Source: Demequinaceae bacterium
Lineage (GTDB): Bacteria; Actinomycetota; Actinomycetes; Actinomycetales; Demequinaceae
Assembly: GCA_016933155.1 (NCBI GenBank)
Contig: JAFGBM010000007.1
Coordinates: forward strand, 1-64,000
Direction: 5' to 3'
Length of the DNA: 64,000 nt
Positions 33,117 to 41,840 of the stretch are shown here, piece by piece. Each line of letters opens with the position of its first letter. Position 1 is the stretch's first letter. The notes below the pieces were generated by a model, which was not told the DNA's origin, did no database searches, and was given only the letters and a program-made list of their open reading frames with translations. A program made the translations under genes and the position numbers.

Positions 33117-35363
33117 ATGACCGACATCCAGCCCGCCTCCACTTCCCAGGGCCCCCTCGGGTTCCTTCGGCGCCAGAAGCCCGCCATCGGCGTCGTCGAC
33201 CCCGTCATCGAGGCCTACCGGCGCATGTATCCCAAGGGGAAGACGGCGCTGATCGAGAGGGCGTTTGCCACCGCCGAGCGCGCCCACGAGGGGCAGACGA
33301 GGATGAGCGGGGACCCCTACATCACCCATCCCGTCGCCGTCGGCGTCATCGTCGCGGAACTGGGGCTTCCCGACACCGTCATCGCCGCCGCGCTCCTCCA
33401 CGACGTCGTCGAAGACACGGGGGTCACGATCGATGACATCCGGAGAGAGTTCGGCGATGAGATCGCGATGATGGTGGACGGCGTCACCAAGCTCGACAAG
33501 ATCAAGTACGGGGAGGCCGCCCAGGCGGAGACCGTCAGGAAGATGGTTCTCGCGATGGCGAAGGACATCCGGATCCTCATCCTCAAACTCTGCGACCGCC
33601 TCCACAACGCCCGGACGTGGGACTCCGTCCCCGTCGAGATGGCCCGGAGGAAGGCGCAGGAGACCCTCGAGATCTACGCCCCCCTCGCCCATCGGATGGG
33701 GCTCAACATGATCAAGTTCGAGCTAGAGGACCTGTCCTTCTCGACCCTGTACCCGAAGATCTACCAGGAGATGGTCGACGTCGTCGCCGAGCGGGCCCCG
33801 GAGAGGGAGAAATACCTGGAGCAGGTGAGGGTCGAGGTCGAGGCCGTCCTCAGGGAGATGAAGATCAAGGCGACCATCGCGGCCAGGCCGAAGCACTACT
33901 ACTCCGTGTACCAGAAGATGATCGTCCGGGGAAGGGATCTTTCCGACATCTACGACCTCGTGGGGGTGAGGGTCCTCGTCGACAGCGTTCGGGACTGTTA
34001 TGCGGTCCTGGGGGCCATGCACGCGAAGTACCAGCCGGTTCCGGGACGGTTCAAGGACTACATCGCCACCCCCAAATTCAACCTCTATCAGTCCCTGCAC
34101 ACGACCGTCATCGGGCCGACGGGAAGGCCGGTCGAGTTCCAGATCCGCACCCACGAGATGCATCGGATCTCTGAGTACGGCTTCGCCGCACACTGGAGAT
34201 ACAAGCTCGGCGACAAGCGGCCTGCGACCGACGCCGAGGGGATGAGTTGGCTCAGGCAGATCGCCGACTGGCAGCAGGAAACCGTCGATCCGAGCGAGTT
34301 CCTCGAGGCCCTTCGCGGAGAGATCACCCAATCGGAGGTCTACGTCTTCACCCCGGCAGGCAAGCTCTTGGCGCTGCCCCAGGGCTCGACCCCGGTGGAC
34401 TTCGCCTACGCCGTCCACACCGAGGTGGGCCACAAGACCATCGGGGCCAAGGTCAACGAACGGTTGGTGCCCCTGGATTCCAAGCTCGAAAACGGGGACA
34501 CCGTCGAGATCCTGACCTCATCGGATGCCGCGGCCGCGCCCAAGAGGGACTGGCTCGAGTTCGCGGTGAGCACCCGAGCCAGGAACAAGATCCGCCAGTG
34601 GTTCACCCGGGAGAGGCGGGAGGAGAGCATCGAGGCGGGGCGGGACCTCCTGGCGAAGGCCATCCGGCGTCAACACCTCCCCATCCAGCGGATGATGGGA
34701 AAGTCCGCTCTCCTCGCCCTCGCCAAGGAGATGCAGTACGAGGATGTCGACTCCCTCTACGCCGCGATCGGGGAGCATCGGGAGCAGGCCTCCGACGTCG
34801 TGTCCCGCATGGTCGAGGGACTCGGTGGCCAGGAAGGCGCCGACGAGGACCTCACCGAAATCGCCCGGCCCGGGGTCCGGCCGCAGCGTCGGGTCAAGGC
34901 CGCCCCGGGGATCACGGTGCATGGGCTGACCGACATCGCGGTCAAGTTGGCCAAGTGCTGCACCCCCGTTCCCGGCGACCCGATCCAGGGGTTCGTGACG
35001 CGCGGATCGGGGGTGAGCATCCACCGCTCGGACTGCGCCAACCTAGAAGCCCTCCAGGACCGGCCCGAGCGCTTCGTCGACGTCACCTGGACGGGGAGAA
35101 CCGATGCGACCTTCCTGGTCCACATCGAGGTCGAGGCCCTCGACAGGGCGAGGTTGCTCTCGGACGTCACCCGGGTCCTCTCCGACCATCACCTGGACAT
35201 CATCACGGCGCACGTCACCACCTCGAAGGATCGGGTGGCCCTGTCCAGTTTCACCTTCGAGATGGCCGACCCTTCTCACCTTGGAGCCCTCCTCAATGCC
35301 GTCAGGAAGATCGACGGCGTTTACGAGGTCAGGAGGATCACGGGGGCCCGGCGAACCTCCTAG
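33117..35363 (+). CDS. relA: Bifunctional (p)ppGpp synthetase/hydrolase (Rel)
   Basis: This long RSH protein sets the stringent-response alarmone level. The 748 residues start at ATG 33117 with GGAGGAGG nearby. Domain order is HD hydrolase with H95-D96 in LLHDVVEDTG, synthetase with the substrate loop RFKDYIATPKFNLYQSLHTT, TGS (VYVFTPAGKLLALPQGSTPV), a zinc-finger/helical region with CCTPVPGD and DCAN, and a C-terminal ACT domain. Intact HD residues mean it should both make and degrade (p)ppGpp, as usual for actinobacteria. Confidence 0.96.
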   Translation: MTDIQPASTSQGPLGFLRRQKPAIGVVDPVIEAYRRMYPKGKTALIERAFATAERAHEGQTRMSGDPYITHPVAVGVIVAELGLPDTVIAAALLHDVVEDTGVTIDDIRREFGDEIAMMVDGVTKLDKIKYGEAAQAETVRKMVLAMAKDIRILILKLCDRLHNARTWDSVPVEMARRKAQETLEIYAPLAHRMGLNMIKFELEDLSFSTLYPKIYQEMVDVVAERAPEREKYLEQVRVEVEAVLREMKIKATIAARPKHYYSVYQKMIVRGRDLSDIYDLVGVRVLVDSVRDCYAVLGAMHAKYQPVPGRFKDYIATPKFNLYQSLHTTVIGPTGRPVEFQIRTHEMHRISEYGFAAHWRYKLGDKRPATDAEGMSWLRQIADWQQETVDPSEFLEALRGEITQSEVYVFTPAGKLLALPQGSTPVDFAYAVHTEVGHKTIGAKVNERLVPLDSKLENGDTVEILTSSDAAAAPKRDWLEFAVSTRARNKIRQWFTRERREESIEAGRDLLAKAIRRQHLPIQRMMGKSALLALAKEMQYEDVDSLYAAIGEHREQASDVVSRMVEGLGGQEGADEDLTEIARPGVRPQRRVKAAPGITVHGLTDIAVKLAKCCTPVPGDPIQGFVTRGSGVSIHRSDCANLEALQDRPERFVDVTWTGRTDATFLVHIEVEALDRARLLSDVTRVLSDHHLDIITAHVTTSKDRVALSSFTFEMADPSHLGALLNAVRKIDGVYEVRRITGARRTS

Positions 35364-35938
35364 AGGACCGACTCGATCGCGGCCCAGGCGCTCCGCAGCC
35401 TCGCCACCCCGGCGCCCCTGGGGCTTTCCTCCCCGATCAGACGGGCCGCCTCGACCCGGTCGATCGCTCCCGTTCGGAGGGCGGTGACGACCCTCGGGAC
35501 GGCTGAGTCGAGGGGCCCCCACCTAAGCCCATCGACGGCGCAGCGGGCGGGCGACCCGATCCTCACGTCGGACACGACCGTGGGCGGCTCGATCGCAGCC
35601 CTCCCGGAATGGAACCGCAGCACCCAGCCTGGAGGGTGCCTCCCCGGAGGGGTCCGGTGGAGTCCCGGAAGCCCCACGAGGTCGAGGAAGACCGGGCGGG
35701 GCCCTCCCGAGTGGATCCAGAGTCCGGAGAGGCCGGAGACGACCGTGTGGCCTGGGGGAACGCCCGAGAGGGACAGCGCCCGATCCTCACGGATCACCGG
35801 CAGGTCGAGGGGTGCCGCGAAACCGGGGGTGATGGGGGAGACGAATCCGTCGCGGATCATGCGATCAAGCGAGGGACGGCCCACATCGGCGGAAGAAACC
35901 AGGTCCACGACCCCAGGGTGGCTGTTCGGGCCGCCCAC
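35360..35938 (-). CDS. AbiEi-like conserved protein between rel and the DUF349 gene
   Basis: The protein has 192 residues from GTG 35938. The pattern matches a conserved actinobacterial protein with an AbiEi-like winged-helix start (VVDLVSSADVGRPSLDRMI) and a body with HTVVSGLSGLWIHSGG, VGLPGLHRTPPG and ARCAVDGLRWG. AbiEi proteins are antitoxin-like transcription regulators, but there is no AbiEii nucleotidyltransferase beside it, so an antitoxin role is doubtful. It converges on rel with a 4-nt overlap. Confidence 0.55.
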   Translation of the reverse strand: MGGPNSHPGVVDLVSSADVGRPSLDRMIRDGFVSPITPGFAAPLDLPVIREDRALSLSGVPPGHTVVSGLSGLWIHSGGPRPVFLDLVGLPGLHRTPPGRHPPGWVLRFHSGRAAIEPPTVVSDVRIGSPARCAVDGLRWGPLDSAVPRVVTALRTGAIDRVEAARLIGEESPRGAGVARLRSAWAAIESVL

Positions 35939-35971
35939 CGCGAGGGCGTCAAGCCGATCTGGGGATAAGGC

Positions 35972-37324
35972 CTAGCCCGTCGAAGACTGGATCTGCTCCA
36001 GCCAGGCCTTCCTGGCTTCCCTGGACTCCGTCAGTTCCTTCACCGTGGCTTGGTCGCCCGCAGCCTCGGCGGCCTCGATTTGGGCGTCGAGGTCCTCGAT
36101 GGCCGAGATGAGTTGCTGCGCGGCCCCGCTCACTCGAGCCTCGAGTTCCGGGTTCCTTGCCGTCCAGGCTTCGTCCTGGGCTTCACGAACGGCGCGTTCG
36201 ACGGCCGCCAGGCGTCGGTGAAGAAGGTCGGCGTCCGCCTTGGAGACCTTCCCCACAGCCTCGAAGCGATCCTGAAGCGATCGCAGGGTCGTCTTCACGA
36301 TGGAGAGATCGGTGACGGGTAGGAGGGCTTCGGCCTCGGAGACGATGGCCTCCTTCTGCTCGAGGTTGGTGTCTTCGACCGCCTTCTCGGTTTCCAGGAT
36401 GGCTCGTCGCGCATCGAAGAAGGCGTCCTGGGCGGTCTGGAATCGCTTCCACAACTCGTCGTCGCTGGCTTTCCTGCCCCGACCGGCGGCCTTCCACTCG
36501 GACATCAATCCCCGGAACTCCCGAGCGGTTTCCTCCCACTTCGTCGAAGAGACGATCTCTTCCGCTCGCAGGGCGAGCTTCTCCTTGGTTTCAGCGACCT
36601 CGGCGTTCCTCTTCTCCAGTTCGGCGAAGTGGTGCTTCCTGGTCTTCTCGAAGGTGGAACGGGCGTGTGCGAAGCGGTGCCAGAGGGCGTGTTCCGCCTC
36701 CTTCCCGATCCGGGTGGATGACTTCTGCGCTTCCTTCCAGGAGTCCAGAAGGCTCCGAAGTTCGGCCGTGTCGTCTTTCCAGTGCACCGCGCCGATGGGT
36801 TTGGCAGCGATTTCTTCCGCCCGGACCACGAGGGCTTCGCGTTCGGCCTCGGCGGCCGCCCGTAGGGTCTCCCGCTCGGCGGCGATCGCGTCGCGGAGCC
36901 CGATGGCCTTCTTCGAAACCACGGAGAGGCGCTTGCGGAACGCCGCGAGGCTGCCCACGCAATCCGGCGCCGCGAGGACCGCCTCGGCCTCCTTGAGTCC
37001 GGACTCGATGTCCCGGATCGTCAGCTCGGAGGTCTCCAGACGAGCGAAGAACCTCTCGAGACCGGAGACGTGGTCGTAGTACCGACGGATGAAGGGGAGC
37101 AGGGGCTCGTCGCCCTCGGCGGGTCCGAGCACGTGGCGGGCGTCCCCATCGATCAGGACGACCTTCCCATCCTCGACCTCACCGAACTTGGATGCACTGG
37201 CGATGGCCTTGGTGTCGAGATCGGTCACGACGGGGATCTTCACGGGGTGCTTGGACCTCGCCGCGAGGGCCGCCGGGGTCGGGGGCTTGGGGCGGGGGGA
37301 TGTCCCGGGCTTCGCGGTACTCAT
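35972..37324 (-). CDS. DUF349 domain protein
   Basis: This 450-residue, strongly helical and charged protein has three or more DUF349 repeats, for example WKEAQKSS...ALWHRFAHARSTF and MSEWKAAGRG...ELWKRFQTAQDAFF, then a C-terminal coiled coil. The N-terminus is a small beta domain with DARHVLGP and a Pro/Ala-rich leader. The molecular role of DUF349 proteins is unclear. The stop side faces the AbiEi-like gene, and the start overlaps the cyclophilin stop by 4 nt, so both are likely co-transcribed. Confidence 0.88.
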   Translation of the reverse strand: MSTAKPGTSPRPKPPTPAALAARSKHPVKIPVVTDLDTKAIASASKFGEVEDGKVVLIDGDARHVLGPAEGDEPLLPFIRRYYDHVSGLERFFARLETSELTIRDIESGLKEAEAVLAAPDCVGSLAAFRKRLSVVSKKAIGLRDAIAAERETLRAAAEAEREALVVRAEEIAAKPIGAVHWKDDTAELRSLLDSWKEAQKSSTRIGKEAEHALWHRFAHARSTFEKTRKHHFAELEKRNAEVAETKEKLALRAEEIVSSTKWEETAREFRGLMSEWKAAGRGRKASDDELWKRFQTAQDAFFDARRAILETEKAVEDTNLEQKEAIVSEAEALLPVTDLSIVKTTLRSLQDRFEAVGKVSKADADLLHRRLAAVERAVREAQDEAWTARNPELEARVSGAAQQLISAIEDLDAQIEAAEAAGDQATVKELTESREARKAWLEQIQSSTG

Positions 37325-38070
37325 GACACGTTCACCTCGTGAAGGACGACGGGCTCTGCGGGGCGACCATCGGGCTCTCCCGTCTCGGTGCCCGCCGCCG
37401 CTATTGCCTCCACAATATCGAGTCCGCTGGTCACAGAGCCAAAAATGGTGTACCCCCCGGCTAGGTCGGATGGAATGGTCGAGTCCCGGTAGACGATGAA
37501 GAACTGGCTGCCCATCGAGTATTCACTGTCTTGTGCCCGGGCCATGGCGACGGTGCCAGCGGGGTAGAAGCCGTCCGCAGGGTCGTTCTCCACGGGGCCG
37601 AAACGATAGTCGGGTCCACCGGTGCCCGTCCCGGTCGGGTCTCCGCACTGAAGCACATAGATCGTCTCGGTGACCAGCCGGTGGCATTCCGTGTCATCGA
37701 AGAATCCCTGTTGCGCCAGATAGGCGAAGGATCCGACAGCCTGGGGCGCGGCAATCCCGTCGAGGGTGAGGCTCAACTCGCCCTGATCCAGGGCGATCTC
37801 CGCCGACCACTCCCGTCCCTCCGCATACCCTGCGGGCGGCCCCAACTCGGGGGTGGAGGCGCTCGGGGTCGGATCGGGGTCGGGAGTCGGGGAAACAGGC
37901 CCCATGGACGACAGGGCGATGGCACCGCCCCCGAGGGCGAGGGCTCCAACCGCGACGATCCCCGCCACCCGCTGCCGACGCTGGCGGCGTTTCTGACGGG
38001 CCGCAAGCCGGGCCTCGTACTGTTCATGGCGGCGCTTCTGCAGCGCGCGCGCCTGCTTCTTGGTTGGCAT
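37321..38070 (-). CDS. Membrane-anchored cyclophilin-type peptidyl-prolyl isomerase
   Basis: This 249-residue protein has a very basic N-terminus (KKQARALQKRRHEQYEARLA), one membrane helix (VAGIVAVGALALGGGAIAL), a Pro/Asp/Thr linker and an external cyclophilin domain. Cyclophilin landmarks are ECHRLV, GDPTGTGTGGPDY, MARAQDSEYSMGSQFFIVY and FGSVTSGLDIVEAIA. The usual active-site arginine pattern FHRV is changed to CHRL. It should help fold exported proteins. It is divergent from hisS across 56 nt. Confidence 0.9.
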   Translation of the reverse strand: MPTKKQARALQKRRHEQYEARLAARQKRRQRRQRVAGIVAVGALALGGGAIALSSMGPVSPTPDPDPTPSASTPELGPPAGYAEGREWSAEIALDQGELSLTLDGIAAPQAVGSFAYLAQQGFFDDTECHRLVTETIYVLQCGDPTGTGTGGPDYRFGPVENDPADGFYPAGTVAMARAQDSEYSMGSQFFIVYRDSTIPSDLAGGYTIFGSVTSGLDIVEAIAAAGTETGEPDGRPAEPVVLHEVNVS

Positions 38071-38126
38071 CGATCCTCCGGGTGTCGCCTCGCCAGTCTA
38101 GGCGGTCGGGATGGAACAATGTGCGC

Positions 38127-39458
38127 ATGAGTCGCGTCGCCCCCCTCTCCGGATTTCCCGAATGGACCCCGGAGGGGCGGCGGGTCGAACGGCACGTGAT
38201 CGACACCTTGAGGGACGAGTTCGAACTCCACGGATTCGCGGAGGTGGAGACCCGGGCGGTCGAGCCCCTCGATCGACTCTCGGACGATTCCGAGGCTTCG
38301 AAGGAGATCTACGCCCTCCGACGCCTCAAAGCCGACCCCGAGGACGGCGATTCCGGCCTGGGGCTCCACTTCGACCTCACGGTTCCCTTCGCGCGGTACG
38401 TCGAGGAGTTCTCCGGGCGCCTGGCCTTCCCCTTCCGGAGGTACCAGATCCAGAAGGTGTGGAGGGGGGAGAGGCCTCAGGACGGTCGATTCCGGGAGTT
38501 CTATCAAGCCGATATCGACATCGTCGGCCGCGACAGCCTTCCGGCACGGGCCGACGCCGAGGTTGCCGTCCTCATGGCGCGGGCGCTGGCTCGGCTTCCC
38601 ATCCCGGGGGTGACGATGCGACTCAACAACCGTCGGATCGTCGAGAGTCTCTACAGGGGCTTGGGGATTTCGGACCTCAACGGGACCCTGCGCATCGTCG
38701 ACAAGCTGCCCAAGATCGGGCCCGACGGCGTGAGCGAGGTCTTGGCCGCGGCTGGGCTCGAGGCCCGGGCAATCTCCGGGGTACTCTCCCTTGCTGGGGT
38801 TTCCGGTGGCGAGCAGGCCTTCGCGGAAGGGCTGCGGGAGGTCGAGGGGGAATATGGAGGGGACCACGAGGGGCTGCGTGAGGGAATCGACGAATTGACG
38901 GAGACCCTCGCCGTGATCAACGCCGCCGTTCCGGGCGTGGCCGTCGCGGACCTCAGCATCGCGCGAGGCCTCGACTACTACACGGGAACAGTCGTCGAAA
39001 CCTTTCTCGAGGGACACGAGGACCTCGGATCGATCTCATCGGGCGGGCGGTACGACTCGCTCGTCGCCGGGGGCGGATTCCCCGGGGTCGGCATGTCCGT
39101 CGGGGTCTCCCGCCTCGTCGGGAGGATCCTGTCCGCAGGCCTCGCGGCCGCGACCAGGTCGGTACCGAGCGCGGTATTCGTCGCCGTGACGGACGAGGAT
39201 GCCCGTCCGCGCTCGGAAGCGATCGCCGACAGGCTCCGGGCAAGGGGAATTCCCGCCGAGGTTTCGTCCACCGCAGCCAAGTTCGGCAAGCAGATCCAGG
39301 CCGCCGACCGGAGGGGCATCCCGTTCGTGTGGTTCCCGGGGGACACCGGCGGCGACGGTCAGGTCAAGGACATCAGGTCAGGCGATCAGGCTCCCGCGGA
39401 CGCGGACGCCTGGGCCCCTCCGGAGCAGGACCTCAAGCCCCGCGTCGAACGCCTATAG
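38127..39458 (+). CDS. hisS: Histidine-tRNA ligase
   Basis: The protein has 443 residues from ATG 38127 (MSRVAPLSGFPEWTPEGRR). It shows class II motif 1, motif 2 (YQIQKVWRGERPQDGRFREFYQADIDIVG), the histidine-specific GLDYYTGTVVE and motif 3 GGRYDSL with GVSVGVSR-like continuation, then the anticodon-binding domain. The motif-2 loop and the insert KADPEDGDSGLG place it in the actinobacterial HisRS branch. aspS follows after 33 nt. Confidence 0.95.
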   Translation: MSRVAPLSGFPEWTPEGRRVERHVIDTLRDEFELHGFAEVETRAVEPLDRLSDDSEASKEIYALRRLKADPEDGDSGLGLHFDLTVPFARYVEEFSGRLAFPFRRYQIQKVWRGERPQDGRFREFYQADIDIVGRDSLPARADAEVAVLMARALARLPIPGVTMRLNNRRIVESLYRGLGISDLNGTLRIVDKLPKIGPDGVSEVLAAAGLEARAISGVLSLAGVSGGEQAFAEGLREVEGEYGGDHEGLREGIDELTETLAVINAAVPGVAVADLSIARGLDYYTGTVVETFLEGHEDLGSISSGGRYDSLVAGGGFPGVGMSVGVSRLVGRILSAGLAAATRSVPSAVFVAVTDEDARPRSEAIADRLRARGIPAEVSSTAAKFGKQIQAADRRGIPFVWFPGDTGGDGQVKDIRSGDQAPADADAWAPPEQDLKPRVERL

Positions 39459-39491
39459 ACTGTCCCCGGCAATTCGACCTAAGGACGGCTC

Positions 39492-41303
39492 GTGCTTCGC
39501 AACGCTTTCGCAGGAAACCTCCGCGCCACGGACGATGGCGCGACCGTCACCCTCTCCGGATGGGTGGGGCGTCGTCGAGATCATGGCGGCGTGGCCTTCA
39601 TCGACCTCAGGGATTCCTCTGGGTTCGCCCAGGTGGTCATCCGCGAGGACGTCGCGCACGCCCTCCGGGCGGAGTTCGTCATCCAGGTGACCGGGACCGT
39701 CCGCCTCCGGCCGGACGGGAGCGCGAACCCCAACCTCCCCTCGGGCGAGGTGGAGGTCGTCGCCGATGACGTCATCGTCCTCAACGAATCGGCGCCCCTG
39801 CCGTTTCCCATAGACGAATACGTCACCGTCGGCGAAGAGGCCCGTCTCAAGCACCGCTACCTGGACCTCCGTCGTCCCCGCCAGCGCGAGGTCATCGTGC
39901 TACGCAGCGAGGTCAACAAGGCCGCGCGCCGGGTCATGGACCGCCACGACTTCCTCGAGATCGAGACCCCGACCCTCACCCGATCCACCCCCGAAGGGGC
40001 GCGGGACTTCATCGTGCCCGCCCGACTCTCCCCGGGGTCGTGGTACGCCCTGCCCCAGTCCCCTCAGCTCTTCAAGCAGCTCCTCATGGTCGCGGGGATG
40101 GAACGCTACTACCAGATCGCCCGGTGCTATCGGGACGAGGACTTCCGGGCCGACCGCCAGCCGGAGTTCACCCAACTCGACATCGAGATGAGCTTCGTCG
40201 ACCAGGACGACGTCATCTCGATAGGCGAGGAGGTCGTCAAGGAGCTCTGGGCCCTCATCGGGCACGAGGTCACGACCCCCATCCCCCGCCTGACCTATGC
40301 CGAGGCCATGCGGCGATTCGGCACCGACAAGCCCGACCTGAGGTACGGGCTGGAACTGGTCGAACTCAAGGAGTTCTTCCGCGACACCCCCTTCCGTGTT
40401 TTCCAGGCCGACTACGTGGGGGCCGTCGTCATGCCGGGCGGGGCCACCCAGCCGCGCAAGACCCTCGACGCCTGGCAGGACTGGGCGAAGCAACGGGGGG
40501 CGAAGGGCCTCGCCTACGTGCTGGTGGAAGACGGCGGCGAGCTCGGGGGGCCCGTCGCGAAGAACCTGTCCGACGAGGAACGGGCCGGGCTGGTGGCCGC
40601 GACGGGGGCGTCCCCAGGAGACTGCGTCTTCTTCGCCGCCGGGCCGGTCGAATCGTCCCGGGCGCTCCTGGGGGCCGTCCGCGAGGAGATCGCGAGCAGG
40701 CTCTCCCTGGCCAAGGATGGCGACTTCGCCTTCACGTGGGTCGTCGACGCCCCCCTCTTCAAGCCCGTCGTCGCGGACGATGAGGACGTCGCCCTGGGCT
40801 CGGGATCCTGGACCGCCGTTCATCACGCCTTCACGAGCCCCAAGCCCGAATGGATCGACCGCTTCGAGGAGGATCCCGGGGCCGCCCTCGCCTACGCCTA
40901 CGACATCGTCTGCAACGGCAACGAGATCGGCGGCGGCTCCATCCGTATCCACCGCCGCGACGTCCAGGAGCGGGTGTTCCGGCTCATGGGAATCGGCCCC
41001 GAGGAGGCGAGGGAGAAGTTCGGCTTCCTCCTGGACGCCTTCCAGTACGGGGCCCCGCCCCACGGGGGCATCGCGTTCGGGTGGGACCGTTGCGTCGTCC
41101 TCCTGGCCGGGGCGGAATCCATCCGGGACTCCATCGCCTTCCCCAAGTCGGGCGGGGGATACGATCCCCTGACCCAGGCGCCCGCACCCATCACGGCGCA
41201 GCAGCGCAAGGAGGCCGGCGTCGACTACAAGCCGAAGCCCGGGGCCAAGGACACGGCCAAGCCCGATGACGCACCCAAACCCGACGATACGGCCACGACC
41301 TGA
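39492..41303 (+). CDS. aspS: Aspartate-tRNA ligase, probably non-discriminating
   Basis: This 603-residue bacterial-type AspRS starts at GTG 39492. It has an N-terminal OB anticodon domain ([11 protein letters not shown]), class II motifs ([37 protein letters not shown] near the end) and the GAD insertion. H31 in RRRDHGG is the residue linked in Pseudomonas and mycobacterial enzymes to relaxed recognition of tRNA-Asn; discriminating enzymes usually have leucine. So it probably also charges tRNA-Asn for GatCAB amidation. The last 35 residues are a Lys/Pro/Asp tail beyond the core. Confidence 0.95.
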   Translation: MLRNAFAGNLRATDDGATVTLSGWVGRRRDHGGVAFIDLRDSSGFAQVVIREDVAHALRAEFVIQVTGTVRLRPDGSANPNLPSGEVEVVADDVIVLNESAPLPFPIDEYVTVGEEARLKHRYLDLRRPRQREVIVLRSEVNKAARRVMDRHDFLEIETPTLTRSTPEGARDFIVPARLSPGSWYALPQSPQLFKQLLMVAGMERYYQIARCYRDEDFRADRQPEFTQLDIEMSFVDQDDVISIGEEVVKELWALIGHEVTTPIPRLTYAEAMRRFGTDKPDLRYGLELVELKEFFRDTPFRVFQADYVGAVVMPGGATQPRKTLDAWQDWAKQRGAKGLAYVLVEDGGELGGPVAKNLSDEERAGLVAATGASPGDCVFFAAGPVESSRALLGAVREEIASRLSLAKDGDFAFTWVVDAPLFKPVVADDEDVALGSGSWTAVHHAFTSPKPEWIDRFEEDPGAALAYAYDIVCNGNEIGGGSIRIHRRDVQERVFRLMGIGPEEAREKFGFLLDAFQYGAPPHGGIAFGWDRCVVLLAGAESIRDSIAFPKSGGGYDPLTQAPAPITAQQRKEAGVDYKPKPGAKDTAKPDDAPKPDDTATT

Positions 41304-41312
41304 CTCGGGCCG

Positions 41313-41808
41313 CTAGAGGTTGTTGACGGCCTCCTCGGCACCCTGGCGGAGCAGGTCGGAGAAGACGTCGGGGTTGAGTCCGTAGACGAGGGCGGCGACG
41401 GACACGAAGATGATCCCGGCCAGCCACCGCGTGTAGATCCCCCGGGTGCGGACGAAGAGCACGACGGCCAGGGCGCCGAGCATGGCGGCGCCGAGCGTCT
41501 TGATGTCCCCGAGGGGCACCAAGTATCCGCCTACGTCAGCTTCCTCCTGTCCGAGCCATTCCGCCAGGTTCCAGGAGACGTCGAACAGCATGAAGGCTGA
41601 GGAGGGCGACGAGAACGGCGCCCATTCCCCAGGACGACCACTTGGTCGACTCGCCCTCGACCCGGTAGATCTCGTACACGACCGTGGGAATGAGGGCGAA
41701 CACGATGACGAGCGGAGTGCTCGTCGCCAGGCCGATGGCGATGCCGATCACGGCGAGGACGGACAGGACGAGGCAGATTGCGGTTGCGTTCTTCGTGGGA
41801 CGGGCCAT
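41313..41808 (-). pseudogene. Small membrane protein gene split by a frameshift
   Basis: Two overlapping frames make one sensible protein. ATG 41808 reads MARPTKNATAICLVLSVLAV with about three membrane helices (VVYEIYRVEGESTKWSSWGM) and then goes off into a charged, non-membrane tail. From about 41591 another frame continues with MLFDVSWNLAEWLGQEEAD, VPLGDIKTLG and two more helices to a stop at 41313. Dropping one base near 41592 joins them into about 164 residues. The second frame has no ribosome-binding site. It is a frameshifted gene, a sequencing error, or less likely two coupled genes. Function is unknown. Confidence 0.55.
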
Positions 41809-41840
41809 GGGTCAACTGTAGGGCCGACGCCCGTCCGGCT

